From the NCBI GenBank assembly GCA_016178625.1, contig JACOSX010000029.1, positions 1-33,284 on the forward strand: DNA of 33,284 nt, in the 5' to 3' direction. Each line of letters begins with the position of its first letter. The first letter of the stretch is position 1. Shown here piece after piece: positions 7,279-15,590 of this stretch. A model generated the notes under the pieces. It was not told the DNA's origin, searched no databases, and saw nothing but the letters and a program-made list of their open reading frames with translations. Origin of the DNA: Ignavibacteria bacterium. Lineage in GTDB: Bacteria > Bacteroidota > Ignavibacteria > UBA10030 > SZUA-254. A program made the position numbers and the translations under genes.

Positions 7279-8238
7279 ATGAATACCTTGTTTCTTAACC
7301 CTGAAGAACAACGCTATCGTGCGCTCTGGCGAATACTCGTTCAGGCGTTGATCATGGTTGTTATTGTCGCACTGCCGGTCGTTGGTTTAACCGAAGCCGC
7401 GACGTGGCTCCTGAAGTCTGGATCGATCCAGTGCTCGCCGGAACTTTTCGACAAAATCATGGATGTTATCGTCGGTATCTTGATGACCCTCCTTGTCTTG
7501 TCGAGTCTTTTCGTCGCCGCACGATGGCTCGACCATCGGAAGTTTGTCGATTTTGGATTTCGCCTTAATGCATCATGGTGGAAACAATATTTTCTTGGCA
7601 TTACGGTCGGATCATTGTTGATAGTGTTCATTTTCTTAATTGAAATCTTCGCCGGCTGGGTAGACATTACTGACTACTTTCATCGATCAGACGCCGCGCT
7701 GCCGTGGTGGTTCGCAAACTTGTATCCTGTCATCAAAGCCTCTTGCGTTGGCATTTATGAGGAAGCAATCAGCCGGGGGTATCATATCACGAACCTCAGA
7801 GAGGGATTGCTTGGCGTTCGGGGACTTGGTGAGAAGCCGACATGGGTTATGGCGATCTTTTTGTCTTCAGCTTTCTTTGGCATGCTTCACATTCAAAATC
7901 CAAACGCAAGTTTGATAAGCACCGTCAATCTGGTTATCAATGGTGCAATGTTCGCTGTCGCATATATGTTGACGCGCCAATTAGCGATGTCCATCGGGCT
8001 TCATATGGCATGGAATCTTTGTCAAGGCTGGGTGTTCGGATTTCCCGTCAGTGGCGACCCGGAAATTGCGACCATCGTTCACATACAACAGCGCGGACAG
8101 GATTGGATAACGGGCGGACCCTTTGGACCAGAGGGAGGCCTTTTGGGATTGGCGGCTTCGCTGATCGGGATTGGCATATTGATTCTGCTGCGCCCCATGC
8201 TGGATGGACAATCGAGTCGACCTCTGTCATTGCAATGA
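7279..8238 (+). CDS. CPBP-family intramembrane metalloprotease (CAAX/Abi type)
   Basis: A 319-residue polytopic membrane protein with about seven or eight hydrophobic segments. The family motifs are all present: E161-E162-x-x-x-R166 (EEAISRGY), H204 in FFGMLHIQNP, and H242 with N246 in GLHMAWNL. These are the residues expected to form the intramembrane active site. Bacterial CPBP proteins include peptide-processing and self-immunity proteases, and many have no known substrate. It is transcribed divergently from the two-component regulator and converges with the ABC export operon, with only 13 bases between the two stop regions. This placement suggests a link to envelope stress or peptide export, which is inference. 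Confidence 0.9.
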   Translation: MNTLFLNPEEQRYRALWRILVQALIMVVIVALPVVGLTEAATWLLKSGSIQCSPELFDKIMDVIVGILMTLLVLSSLFVAARWLDHRKFVDFGFRLNASWWKQYFLGITVGSLLIVFIFLIEIFAGWVDITDYFHRSDAALPWWFANLYPVIKASCVGIYEEAISRGYHITNLREGLLGVRGLGEKPTWVMAIFLSSAFFGMLHIQNPNASLISTVNLVINGAMFAVAYMLTRQLAMSIGLHMAWNLCQGWVFGFPVSGDPEIATIVHIQQRGQDWITGGPFGPEGGLLGLAASLIGIGILILLRPMLDGQSSRPLSLQ

Positions 8239-8251
8239 AATGCCGACCGCG

Positions 8252-9442
8252 TCATTCGTAATGTAGTGCTTCCGCCGGCTCGATGTCCATCGCGAGCCAG
8301 CTTGGAAAGAGGCTACACAGGTAGGTGAGGGCATACATGAGGATGAGCGAGATCGTCAGTGCGGCAATGTAAGTCCCGGGTTGAATAAACCCGATGAGAT
8401 CAAGGAGCGGTACTTGCATCACCAGTATCGATCCGACGAGAACGCCGAGTGTGGTGATGACGAACTGTTCTCCAAGAATCTGACGATATACATGCTGTGC
8501 CGTGCCGCCCATGGCGCGGCGCAGACCGATTTCTTTCGTCCGCTGGGAAACGTTTTGCCAGAGAACGCCGATGAGTCCGAGCGCGACCATGATCAACAGA
8601 AAGCTTGCTATAAGTCCCCCGGCGATAAGAGGAGCAAGGCGAAGTTTGAAATCGGATTCCCGCTCGTGTTCGAGGCGTACCACGTCGAAGGTCCAGTTCT
8701 TTGCTACCGTCTCCATTGTTTTGACGAGCCGCTCCTGAAATGCAGCGGTGGTGCCGGGTTTCACTTTAATGAGGATGTCCCACAAATTGAGTTCGGTCGT
8801 GTCGTTGGACTTGATGCGCGAAATCATATAATTCACAGGTTGGGAGAACTCCCCCGATTTCCGGAAATCTTTAACGATTCCAACAACTCGGGGTTTGCCA
8901 TGTTGGCTGGCAAATGGGATCTCTTTCCCGAGGGGGTCATCCGAACCGAAAAGGTCCTTTGCTAACCGTTCGTTGATGATGGCAGGTTCAGACTTCGCTG
9001 CATCGTCATCGGAGGAGAACCATCTTCCGGCAGTGAGTTCGATGGTAAGTACGTCTTTGAGCCCGTCAGTAGCATGGTTCATATGCGTTTCAACCGGTCT
9101 TCCATTGTAGTCGGCGCCGTAAATTCCATCGATGCGAGAATACGGTACCATCGAAATTCCACCGATGGATTCGATCTCCGGGAGACCGCGAAGAGCGAGC
9201 GTTAGTTGATTCATACCGTCCACTTTTTCTTTCATGTGTGTCTTCCATGGGAGACGCGTGTTTACACTGATGCTCCATACGCGGTCGATTGAAAACCCTA
9301 GGGGCTTCCGGTAATTGCTCACATAATACACCGTCGCCGTTATCACGGTGAAGAGCACGACAAACGAAAAGAAAATCTCAATCATGATGAGGCCATTGAT
9401 ACGTTTTCGATTCCAGACCATTTTAAGAAAATGTTTGATCAT
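8252..9442 (-). CDS. ABC transporter permease (MacB/FtsX type), second subunit
   Basis: The product is 396 residues. The start ATG at 9442 overlaps the TGA of the preceding permease gene (ATGA); a longer reading frame adds 31 residues lying inside that gene. One N-terminal membrane helix (about 14-38) is followed by a MacB-like periplasmic domain (about 40-265) and a C-terminal FtsX bundle of three helices, ending with the typical cytoplasmic PAEALHYE. TKEIGLRRAMGGT, the conserved coupling-helix segment, is present. MacB-type permeases work by mechanotransmission and export antibiotics, peptides or lipoproteins together with a membrane fusion protein. It is the last gene of the four-gene unit. 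Confidence 0.92.
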   Translation of the reverse strand: MIKHFLKMVWNRKRINGLIMIEIFFSFVVLFTVITATVYYVSNYRKPLGFSIDRVWSISVNTRLPWKTHMKEKVDGMNQLTLALRGLPEIESIGGISMVPYSRIDGIYGADYNGRPVETHMNHATDGLKDVLTIELTAGRWFSSDDDAAKSEPAIINERLAKDLFGSDDPLGKEIPFASQHGKPRVVGIVKDFRKSGEFSQPVNYMISRIKSNDTTELNLWDILIKVKPGTTAAFQERLVKTMETVAKNWTFDVVRLEHERESDFKLRLAPLIAGGLIASFLLIMVALGLIGVLWQNVSQRTKEIGLRRAMGGTAQHVYRQILGEQFVITTLGVLVGSILVMQVPLLDLIGFIQPGTYIAALTISLILMYALTYLCSLFPSWLAMDIEPAEALHYE

Positions 9443-10302
9443 CGCATCACTCCTTTCAAAGCGTTGACAGGATGCATACGCGACATCTTCCATGCGGGGT
9501 AAACGCCTGAGAGGACTCCGAAAAACAGGATGCACGCGAACGCATAGAGAAAAATTCTGATGTTGAGGTGAAACTCCGCGTACTGAATTAAACCGCTGTT
9601 CGTCAATGTGTGGAGAACAACGGTTGATAGTGCGAATCCGATGATGCCTCCGATGAAGGCGAGAAGAATGTTTTCCACAAGAAACTGGCCGACAAGCGTA
9701 TGAGCCGACGCACCGAACGACTTCCGCACTACGATCTCCGACGCGCGCTCGATGATACGGCTTATATTGATGTTCACAAGATTTATCGTAGGGAGAAGCA
9801 TAAAGAGAAATGCTGCGCCGAACATTATCGCTAGGAACATCCCGGACCGGTTCTCCAATTTTGAACCGCTTCCGAGGATCTCGCTCGCTGCAGACTCGAA
9901 ATACGATTCCGCCTTGGTTTCAAAGTGATTACATTCCGATGTCGGAAACTCGACCTTCGCAATCCGCGAGTTCAACTCTTGCTGAATAGCTGAGAAATCC
10001 GACCTCTCATACGCCAATATCAGTCCAACGAAACCAAACATGAGACTCTGTCGATACTCTGGGGCGCGGGAAGTGTTAATAGGAACCCAAATATCGGCGA
10101 AGGGGATTTGCCGATAGATGGGGATGTTCTTGACGACGCCAACGACTCGAAATCTTTGACGATCTACTTCGATAAATTTCCCTAGGGCGGATTCGTTTCC
10201 GAAGAACTTCTCTTTCGTTGCTTGATTAATAACAGCAACGAAATTCGCATTTTTTTCATCGTCGACCGAAAAGGGTCCACCTTCAAGGAAGGTGAAATCC
10301 AA
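9439..10302 (-). CDS. ABC permease (MacB/FtsX type), first subunit: C-terminal part after frameshift
   Basis: This frame encodes the periplasmic half and the three C-terminal helices of a MacB-like permease, including ASEIVVRKSFGAS and the final HPVNALKGVMR. It is not an independent gene: its first possible start is a TTG inside the conserved sequence, and in-frame homology runs upstream to 10371 (SYKDGYEIKSYL). Joined to the fragment at 10332-10661 by restoring one base in the T5 run (minus strand, 10375-10371), it gives a normal 407-residue subunit. As read here the permease is split, so the pump would be defective unless the missing base is a sequencing error. Confidence 0.85.
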   Translation of the reverse strand: MDFTFLEGGPFSVDDEKNANFVAVINQATKEKFFGNESALGKFIEVDRQRFRVVGVVKNIPIYRQIPFADIWVPINTSRAPEYRQSLMFGFVGLILAYERSDFSAIQQELNSRIAKVEFPTSECNHFETKAESYFESAASEILGSGSKLENRSGMFLAIMFGAAFLFMLLPTINLVNINISRIIERASEIVVRKSFGASAHTLVGQFLVENILLAFIGGIIGFALSTVVLHTLTNSGLIQYAEFHLNIRIFLYAFACILFFGVLSGVYPAWKMSRMHPVNALKGVMR

Positions 10303-10331
10303 AACTTTCCAGTATTCTCCGTCGGTGCGTT

Positions 10332-10661
10332 TCAGGTAGGACTTAATCTCATACCCATCCTTGTAGGAGGAAAAATTGAAACCATTTCGACATTAGGGAG
10401 CGTGCGGACATATTTGTCGAGAAATCCATACCCCGGATTTCCGTTATAGGCGGAGTTTTCTCCTCTCATGGACGCGCGGAAAATGCCGAGCGTGCGATCT
10501 TGCTTCGTCTCCGGCGGGACAGGAGCGAACACGTGATCCAGCGCCGCAGTCGCCACCATCAATACCACCAACGTAAAGCTAATGGCAAACAAACTGATAA
10601 ATGTGAAGAACTTTCTCCTGAGCAGCACCTTGATAGCGATCTTGATGTAGTTCTTTAGCAT
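10332..10661 (-). CDS. ABC permease (MacB/FtsX type), first subunit: N-terminal part before frameshift
   Basis: The 109-residue reading starts at an ATG (10661) with a good Shine-Dalgarno (GAAGGGAAC). It encodes the N-terminal cytoplasmic segment, membrane helix 1 (about 18-40) and the first part of a MacB-like periplasmic domain, up to NVEMVSIFPP. From the T5 run on, the frame is wrong and ends after MGMRLSPT. The true continuation is in the next frame and merges with the 9439-10302 coding region. The gene begins 10 bases after the ATPase gene, as expected in a transporter operon. Confidence 0.85.
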   Translation of the reverse strand: MLKNYIKIAIKVLLRRKFFTFISLFAISFTLVVLMVATAALDHVFAPVPPETKQDRTLGIFRASMRGENSAYNGNPGYGFLDKYVRTLPNVEMVSIFPPTRMGMRLSPT

Positions 10662-10671
10662 AATGTTCCCT

Positions 10672-11337
10672 TCAATTTACTTGCCGACCATCGAACAGAC
10701 GCAACGTCCGCTCGGTTTTTTCCGCCATCCGAGGGTCGTGGGTGACCATGACAATGGTTGACTTCTCTGTCTTACTCAGGTCGAGCAAAATGGACATAAT
10801 ATCTTCCCCCATTTGACTGTCCAGATTGCCGGTCGGTTCATCCGCAAGGATAATCCTTGGATTTCCGACAATCGCCCTTGCAATGGCTACGCGTTGCTGC
10901 TGCCCGCCCGAAAGCTGCGAAGGGAAATGATGGACTCGTGCGCTCAGCCCCACGCGCTCCAGCGCTCTCAGCGCAAGCTTGCGGCGTTCGGAGCCAGACA
11001 TGCGTCGGTAGAGAAGCGGCACCTCGACGTTGTCCATAACGCTCAAGTCGTTGATAAGATGGAACGTCTGAAAGATGAACCCGAGTCGCTCGTTCCTGAG
11101 ACGTGCAAGCTGCTTGTCGCCATACGAATCGACTGTCGTGCCATTAAGTGCGAGGTGTCCGTGGGTCGGCGCGTCGAGCAGTCCCATAATATTGAGCAGC
11201 GTGCTCTTCCCCGAGCCGGATGGACCCATGATGGAAATGAACTCCCCCTCGCGAATCTTGAGATTGATGGCTTGCAGTGCGACTGTTTCTATCTTGTCGG
11301 TCCGATATACCTTCTCGATGTTTTCCAGCGTGATCAT
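10672..11337 (-). CDS. ABC transporter ATPase (MacB/LolD-like)
   Basis: A 221-residue stand-alone nucleotide-binding subunit. Walker A is GPSGSGKS (38-45), the Q-loop is Q90 in GFIFQTFHL, the signature is LSGGQQQR (142-149), Walker B with the catalytic glutamate is IILADEPTG (D166-E167) and the switch histidine is in VTHD. The sequence belongs to the MacB/LolD/FtsE clade, which pairs with FtsX-fold permeases. A Shine-Dalgarno (TAGGAG) precedes the ATG. It sits 16 bases after the membrane fusion protein gene and 10 bases before the first permease. It should power mechanotransmission through the two following permeases, which are different from each other, so a heterodimer is likely. Confidence 0.95.
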   Translation of the reverse strand: MITLENIEKVYRTDKIETVALQAINLKIREGEFISIMGPSGSGKSTLLNIMGLLDAPTHGHLALNGTTVDSYGDKQLARLRNERLGFIFQTFHLINDLSVMDNVEVPLLYRRMSGSERRKLALRALERVGLSARVHHFPSQLSGGQQQRVAIARAIVGNPRIILADEPTGNLDSQMGEDIMSILLDLSKTEKSTIVMVTHDPRMAEKTERTLRLFDGRQVN

Positions 11338-11353
11338 GGTTTCTCCTAATTGT

Positions 11354-12598
11354 TTAATGAATCTTGATTTGCGAAAGGTGTTTGTATTCGTTCATGTTTG
11401 AAATGATGATCTCTTCTCCCTCGGAGAGTCCTTCTGCGATTTCGATCTCATCGAAGCTCATGACTCCGACCTTGACGGTCACTTGCTGTGCCGTATTCCC
11501 TCTGATGACGAAGACCTCTTGTTGTCCCTCGCCATTGACGAATTGCCCTTTTTTAACCTTCAGCGTGTTCTCATGTCGATTCGTGATCAGAAAAACATCT
11601 ACGCGCAAACTGGGTCGCAGAAATTTGTTCGACGCATCGTCAAGGACTAGCGCAACCTTGGCAATACCGTTCTCAATTGTAGGGTAGACAGTCTCGATCT
11701 TGCCGGAGATGGTGAGGTCGTTCAATCGAATTTTTGCCGACATCCCGATGGAAAGACGAGAGGCATGAATATCTGAAACCGTTGCTTCCACTCGATAACT
11801 GCTCAGGTCGGCAACGCGGGCGATGATCTCGCCGCGGTGAATGCTCGCACCGATCTGATCTTTTACCCACGTGACGACGCCGTTCTGTTCGGCTTTACAC
11901 GAGAGCAAGTCGAGTTGTCGCCGAAAGTCGTCTTTCTCTTGCAAGAGTGTACGGACTTCCGTCGTGATTCCTTCGAGCTGGTTCCCCAACGATTGCTTTG
12001 TCGTCTGGATGGACTGTTCTAATTCTTTTTTTTCAATGGACGCAATACGCTCCTCCAGTTTTGTTTGCTCCAACTGGTCTTTGGCAATCGCGCCAAGAGT
12101 GAACATCTTGTCGCCCTGCTCCGACTTTGAGTGGAGGTACTGAAGCCGGAGATCTTTGATGTCGAGTTGACCCCTGAGATCGTTCAACGTACGATTGATG
12201 TCAAGTTTCAATTGAATTTGACGGTTCGCTTTCAGAGATAGTTCCCTCTCTGTTCTCTCAAGAGCAAGAGTAAACTCACTGCGGTCGAGGTCGAGGAGTG
12301 GGTCTCCTTTCTTTACATACTCACCTGGTTTCTTCCGCATAGCGAGGAGTCGAGTCTCTCCGGGACTTGAAATCGCCTGCTCGAATTTTGGGACGACGCT
12401 GCCTGAGGCGGAGATTGTTCCTTCGATCGCGCCCCGCTGTACAAGTGCGGTTTGAATATCCTTGCGATCGATTGAAGGGCGAATCCATGCGGAAAGGAGA
12501 AAAAAGAGTGCAAGTATTCCCCCAAGAAGAAGGCTTACTTGCAGAAGTTTGTGTCTTCGCATTCGTTGGAGAACGTGTGTGTCAATTGGTCTGTCCAT
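11354..12598 (-). CDS. Periplasmic adaptor / membrane fusion protein (HlyD/MacA type)
   Basis: The 414-residue product has one N-terminal membrane helix (about 17-38), the first half of a lipoyl domain with VQRGAIEGTISASGSVVP (about 53-70), a long coiled coil (about 105-240), the second lipoyl half (NGVVTWVKDQIGASIHRGE) and beta-barrel and proximal domains. This is the adaptor layout that bridges an inner-membrane pump to an outer-membrane channel. No outer-membrane channel gene lies next to it. The ATG at 12598 is preferred, with GGGAG five bases before it; a TTG eight codons upstream lies inside the putative sigma-54 promoter. It is the first gene of the export operon. Confidence 0.92.
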   Translation of the reverse strand: MDRPIDTHVLQRMRRHKLLQVSLLLGGILALFFLLSAWIRPSIDRKDIQTALVQRGAIEGTISASGSVVPKFEQAISSPGETRLLAMRKKPGEYVKKGDPLLDLDRSEFTLALERTERELSLKANRQIQLKLDINRTLNDLRGQLDIKDLRLQYLHSKSEQGDKMFTLGAIAKDQLEQTKLEERIASIEKKELEQSIQTTKQSLGNQLEGITTEVRTLLQEKDDFRRQLDLLSCKAEQNGVVTWVKDQIGASIHRGEIIARVADLSSYRVEATVSDIHASRLSIGMSAKIRLNDLTISGKIETVYPTIENGIAKVALVLDDASNKFLRPSLRVDVFLITNRHENTLKVKKGQFVNGEGQQEVFVIRGNTAQQVTVKVGVMSFDEIEIAEGLSEGEEIIISNMNEYKHLSQIKIH

Positions 12599-12617
12599 GG
12601 GAACTCCCACAAAATAA

Positions 12618-12634
12618 GTCAAACACCGTGCCAG
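12618..12634 (-). promoter_or_regulatory. Candidate sigma-54 (-24/-12) promoter of the ABC export operon
   Basis: On the minus strand the sequence reads CTGGCACGGTGTTTGAC, close to the consensus YTGGCACGRNNNTTGCW with correct GG-to-G spacing. The one clear fault is A where C is expected at -12. The predicted start would be near 12607, giving a leader of only about nine bases before the ATG at 12598. An NtrC-type regulator is encoded in the same locus. Confidence 0.5.
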
Positions 12635-12693
12635 CCGTTATCGTGTGGAAACGGAGGGGAATATCATTCGTTGGACCTGTGGATGTTCGTTAG

Positions 12694-12710
12694 CGGACAG
12701 GGAGTGTCCG
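12694..12710. promoter_or_regulatory. Perfect inverted repeat, candidate enhancer site upstream of the export operon
   Basis: CGGACA and TGTCCG flank a five-base spacer. The centre (12702) lies about 95 bases upstream of the predicted start of the sigma-54-like promoter, a usual distance for an NtrC-type enhancer. The rest of the 12599-12812 gap holds no gene and no clear terminator for PriA. Confidence 0.45.
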
Positions 12711-12812
12711 GTTCAGAGCGGGATCGATGTCTACATTATTCTGGTGAGAGTATGCCTGCAACGCTTGAATGACTTGGTGCCAATCTCAAAGGCTCGATAC
12801 TCATCTACTCTC

Positions 12813-15413
12813 TCACATCATCCCTACCGGGTCGACATCGATTGTTAACCTCACTGATTTGTTTTTTCCGAGAGCAGAGGCATGGTATCCATGGACAACC
12901 TCCTGAAGCACTTCGTGTATCCGATGTCCGCCAGGATCTGTTTCTTTTAAGCTCTTCACAACGATGTGCCATCGGAAGAGACCCTTTAATTTTGGGAGGG
13001 CAGCCGGGGCAGGTCCAAGTGTAAGGAAATGGTGATTGTAATTCTTGAGTTTGTCGGCAAAGATGGAGGCATGATTCATCACTTCTTCCTCGTGCTTCCC
13101 CTTGAACTCGATGAGGACGATTCGCGAAAATGGAGGATAGTGAAGCTCCTTGCGATATCCGAGCTCCTGAGCGTAAAAGGATTTGAAATCGTGTATGACG
13201 ACGTGCTGAAGGCTGTAGTGGTTCGGCTGACATGTCTGTATGACAACTTCGCCTGCAAGGCTGCTGCGTCCTGCACGCCCTGCAACTTGCGTGAGCAAAT
13301 GAAACGTCCGTTCTGCCGATCGGAAGTCTGGCAGTAACATCTGTGTGTCTGCTGAGATGACCCCCACTAATGTAACTCTTGAGAAATCCAAACCCTTTGC
13401 AACCATTTGTGTGCCGAGGAGAATGTCAACTTCGGCATCGGAGAACCTTCGAAGCATCCGGTCATGTGCGCCTCTGCTCGAGGTTGTATCAAGATCCATC
13501 CGCACCAGTGTTGCATTCGGAAAGAGATTCTGCAGATCTTTTTCCACCCGTTGCGTTCCGACCCCGCGATAGTTGATGTCTGGTGAGAGACACTGTGGGC
13601 ATACCTCAGGCGGCTGCTTCACATTCCCACAATAGTGACAGCGTAGATGCTTCTTCGTGAGGTGATAGGTGAGTGAGATATTACACTGTTCACACACTTC
13701 AATAAAGCCGCACATCGGACACTCCACAAAGGGCGAGAAGCCGCGTCGATTCTGAAGCAAAATAATTCCTTCCTTCTTCCGCAAGCGGTCTGCGATTTTT
13801 TCTTTGAGGAAGTCAGAGATCGAGCCGAATTCAAACTTGCGCTTCTCAGCACGGGCTGCTGCAGGGTCTTTCGTAAACCGCTCTTTCCCTTCTGTGAGGA
13901 AGAGCTCCAGCTTTCTCTTCCGTTCATTGGTCATGTCGATGATCTCGATGTCAGGGAGCTGGGCGTTATCAACGCGCTCTGGAAGCTCGAGGAGTGAGTA
14001 CTTCCCGCTTGTCGCGTTCGCATAGGATTCGATCGATGGAGTCGCGGAGCCGAGCACGACGACGGCATTTGTCAGCGATGCGCGCATGATGGCGACATCA
14101 CGCGCGTGGTAGCGCGGGGTTTGATCGAATTGTTTGTACGATGACTCCTGCTCTTCATCAACGACGATGAGTCCAATCTGTTTCAACGGTGCGAATACCG
14201 CTGAACGTGGACCGATGACAACAGAACACCGACCCTCCCATGCCATCCGCCAGGCATCGTATCGCTCACCAAGCGACATGCGGCTGTGCATCACTGCAAC
14301 CTTCTCGCCGAAGTGCAGCTTAAACCGTCGCACGATTTGCGGCGTGAGAGAGATTTCCGGAACGAGAACAATGGCTGTCTTACCTTGATCGAGCACGTGA
14401 CGGATCGCTTCGATATACACCTGTGTCTTACCGCTTCCGGTCACACCATGAAGAAGGTAGGCTTGAAATTTTCCGCCCTCCACCACTTTGGTAATCTCGT
14501 CCAGCGCGTTCTGCTGATAAAGATTTAATATGATGTTCTGTGCTCCAAGCGATGATTCGTACAAATCGAACTCGCTGGTACGGATGACCTCACGCTTGCC
14601 GATCGTGATGAGATGCATTTGCGCAAGTGTCTTGGCAGTCGAGAGAGAAGCACCTGATTTCTTCAAAGCTTCTGTGAGAGGAATGAATGTCCTATCCCGG
14701 GTTACTGTAAGAAGTTCTCTCACCAACGCCCGCCGCCGTTCGTCTCGCTTTGTCGCAGGCTGACCGTCACTCAGCCATTGATCCCAACGCTCTCGCTCGT
14801 TGTCACTAATTTCGATCACCTTTTCAAATTTGGGCTTGAGTCTTGATTGAGAGAGTTCTTCCCTCATGGTCACTAATCCTATCTGCGAAAGCTCATTCAG
14901 TGTTGTATGGATGCTTTTGGTTTTGAGAATTTTCTGCAGTTGAGCAATAGTCATCGCGCCGTGCTGTCGGAGTTCTTTGAGGAGTGCAGCCTGCTTCGGT
15001 CCGGTCGCTCGCACACCGATGGTGATCTCGTGCTCGGTCGTGGTTGCCGAGACGATCCGTTTCGCGGGGCGCGCTGCGCCTTGCACAAGGACAGCTTTGA
15101 GCACTTCCCCCCACGGTGCGAAATAATATTCTGCCATCCACTGGGTGAGGTTCAAGAGATCCGCGGAGAGAACAGGCTCCGGGTCGAGGATATCGTGAAT
15201 CGCTTTGATGTGGGGAATTGTTTTTCCCCGCTCTGCACATGTCTGTGAGGTGAGGGATGTTTCAACGATGAAGCCTATGACGGTGCGCTTGCCAAACGGC
15301 GCGACAACGCGCACCCCGCGCCGCGCCGCGTGATAAAGTTCATGTGGTACGCTGTACGTAAATATCCGGTTGACCGCCACGGGGATGGCAAGGTCAACAT
15401 ACAGTTCAGTCAT
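12813..15413 (-). CDS. priA: Primosomal replication restart helicase PriA
   Basis: An 866-residue protein with the N-terminal PriA DNA-binding domain (VDLAIPVAVNRIFTYSVP), a linker region, and the superfamily 2 helicase core. Walker A is GVTGSGKT (323-330), Walker B is DEEQ (419-422), GSATPS is motif III, and GTQMVAKGLDF and AGRAGR mark the later motifs. Eight zinc-binding cysteines (C565, C568, C574, C577, C592, C595, C605, C608) form the two PriA zinc sites. PriA reloads the replisome at stalled forks. The start at 15413 is chosen because the family sequence begins there; 22 upstream residues are not family-like. A charged insertion of about 40 residues (around 496-536) precedes the zinc region. 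It is slightly longer than usual but intact. Confidence 0.97.
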   Translation of the reverse strand: MTELYVDLAIPVAVNRIFTYSVPHELYHAARRGVRVVAPFGKRTVIGFIVETSLTSQTCAERGKTIPHIKAIHDILDPEPVLSADLLNLTQWMAEYYFAPWGEVLKAVLVQGAARPAKRIVSATTTEHEITIGVRATGPKQAALLKELRQHGAMTIAQLQKILKTKSIHTTLNELSQIGLVTMREELSQSRLKPKFEKVIEISDNERERWDQWLSDGQPATKRDERRRALVRELLTVTRDRTFIPLTEALKKSGASLSTAKTLAQMHLITIGKREVIRTSEFDLYESSLGAQNIILNLYQQNALDEITKVVEGGKFQAYLLHGVTGSGKTQVYIEAIRHVLDQGKTAIVLVPEISLTPQIVRRFKLHFGEKVAVMHSRMSLGERYDAWRMAWEGRCSVVIGPRSAVFAPLKQIGLIVVDEEQESSYKQFDQTPRYHARDVAIMRASLTNAVVVLGSATPSIESYANATSGKYSLLELPERVDNAQLPDIEIIDMTNERKRKLELFLTEGKERFTKDPAAARAEKRKFEFGSISDFLKEKIADRLRKKEGIILLQNRRGFSPFVECPMCGFIEVCEQCNISLTYHLTKKHLRCHYCGNVKQPPEVCPQCLSPDINYRGVGTQRVEKDLQNLFPNATLVRMDLDTTSSRGAHDRMLRRFSDAEVDILLGTQMVAKGLDFSRVTLVGVISADTQMLLPDFRSAERTFHLLTQVAGRAGRSSLAGEVVIQTCQPNHYSLQHVVIHDFKSFYAQELGYRKELHYPPFSRIVLIEFKGKHEEEVMNHASIFADKLKNYNHHFLTLGPAPAALPKLKGLFRWHIVVKSLKETDPGGHRIHEVLQEVVHGYHASALGKNKSVRLTIDVDPVGMM

Positions 15414-15490
15414 ACAAAGTGTTGAGAGAATTGCTATGAGTGATTGGCAAAATTTCGGAAAAAAAGGCAGGAGAAGCAAATCTAACCCGA

Positions 15491-15523
15491 AAACAAAAAA
15501 GGTCGGCGATGGGCCGACCTTCT
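15491..15523 (-). terminator. Intrinsic terminator of the large T9SS metalloprotease unit
   Basis: A nine-base stem (AAGGTCGGC paired with GCCGACCTT) with a five-base loop is followed on the minus strand by TTTTTTGTTTT. It lies 23 bases after the stop at 15546 and upstream of priA, separating the two units. Confidence 0.88.
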
Positions 15524-15545
15524 TGAGTCTACTCGAAAACAGCGG

Positions 15546-15590
15546 TTACTTCATTAGAACAATCTTCCGTGTTGCCTGGTAGAGTTGTTT
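15546..15590 (-). repeat. 45-base shared 3' end of T9SS genes, copy A
   Basis: It matches 21929-21973 at 44 of 45 positions, one synonymous change. Both copies encode the last residues of a T9SS sorting domain (LYQATRKIVLMK). Confidence 0.85.

Noticed and set aside
9443-9535. 31-residue N-terminal extension of the second permease
   Set aside because: It lies inside the first permease gene; the ATGA overlap and conserved MIKHFLK start are better.
12599-12622. Eight-residue extension of the membrane fusion protein from a TTG
   Set aside because: It overlaps the promoter-like sequence; the ATG at 12598 has GGGAG at good spacing.
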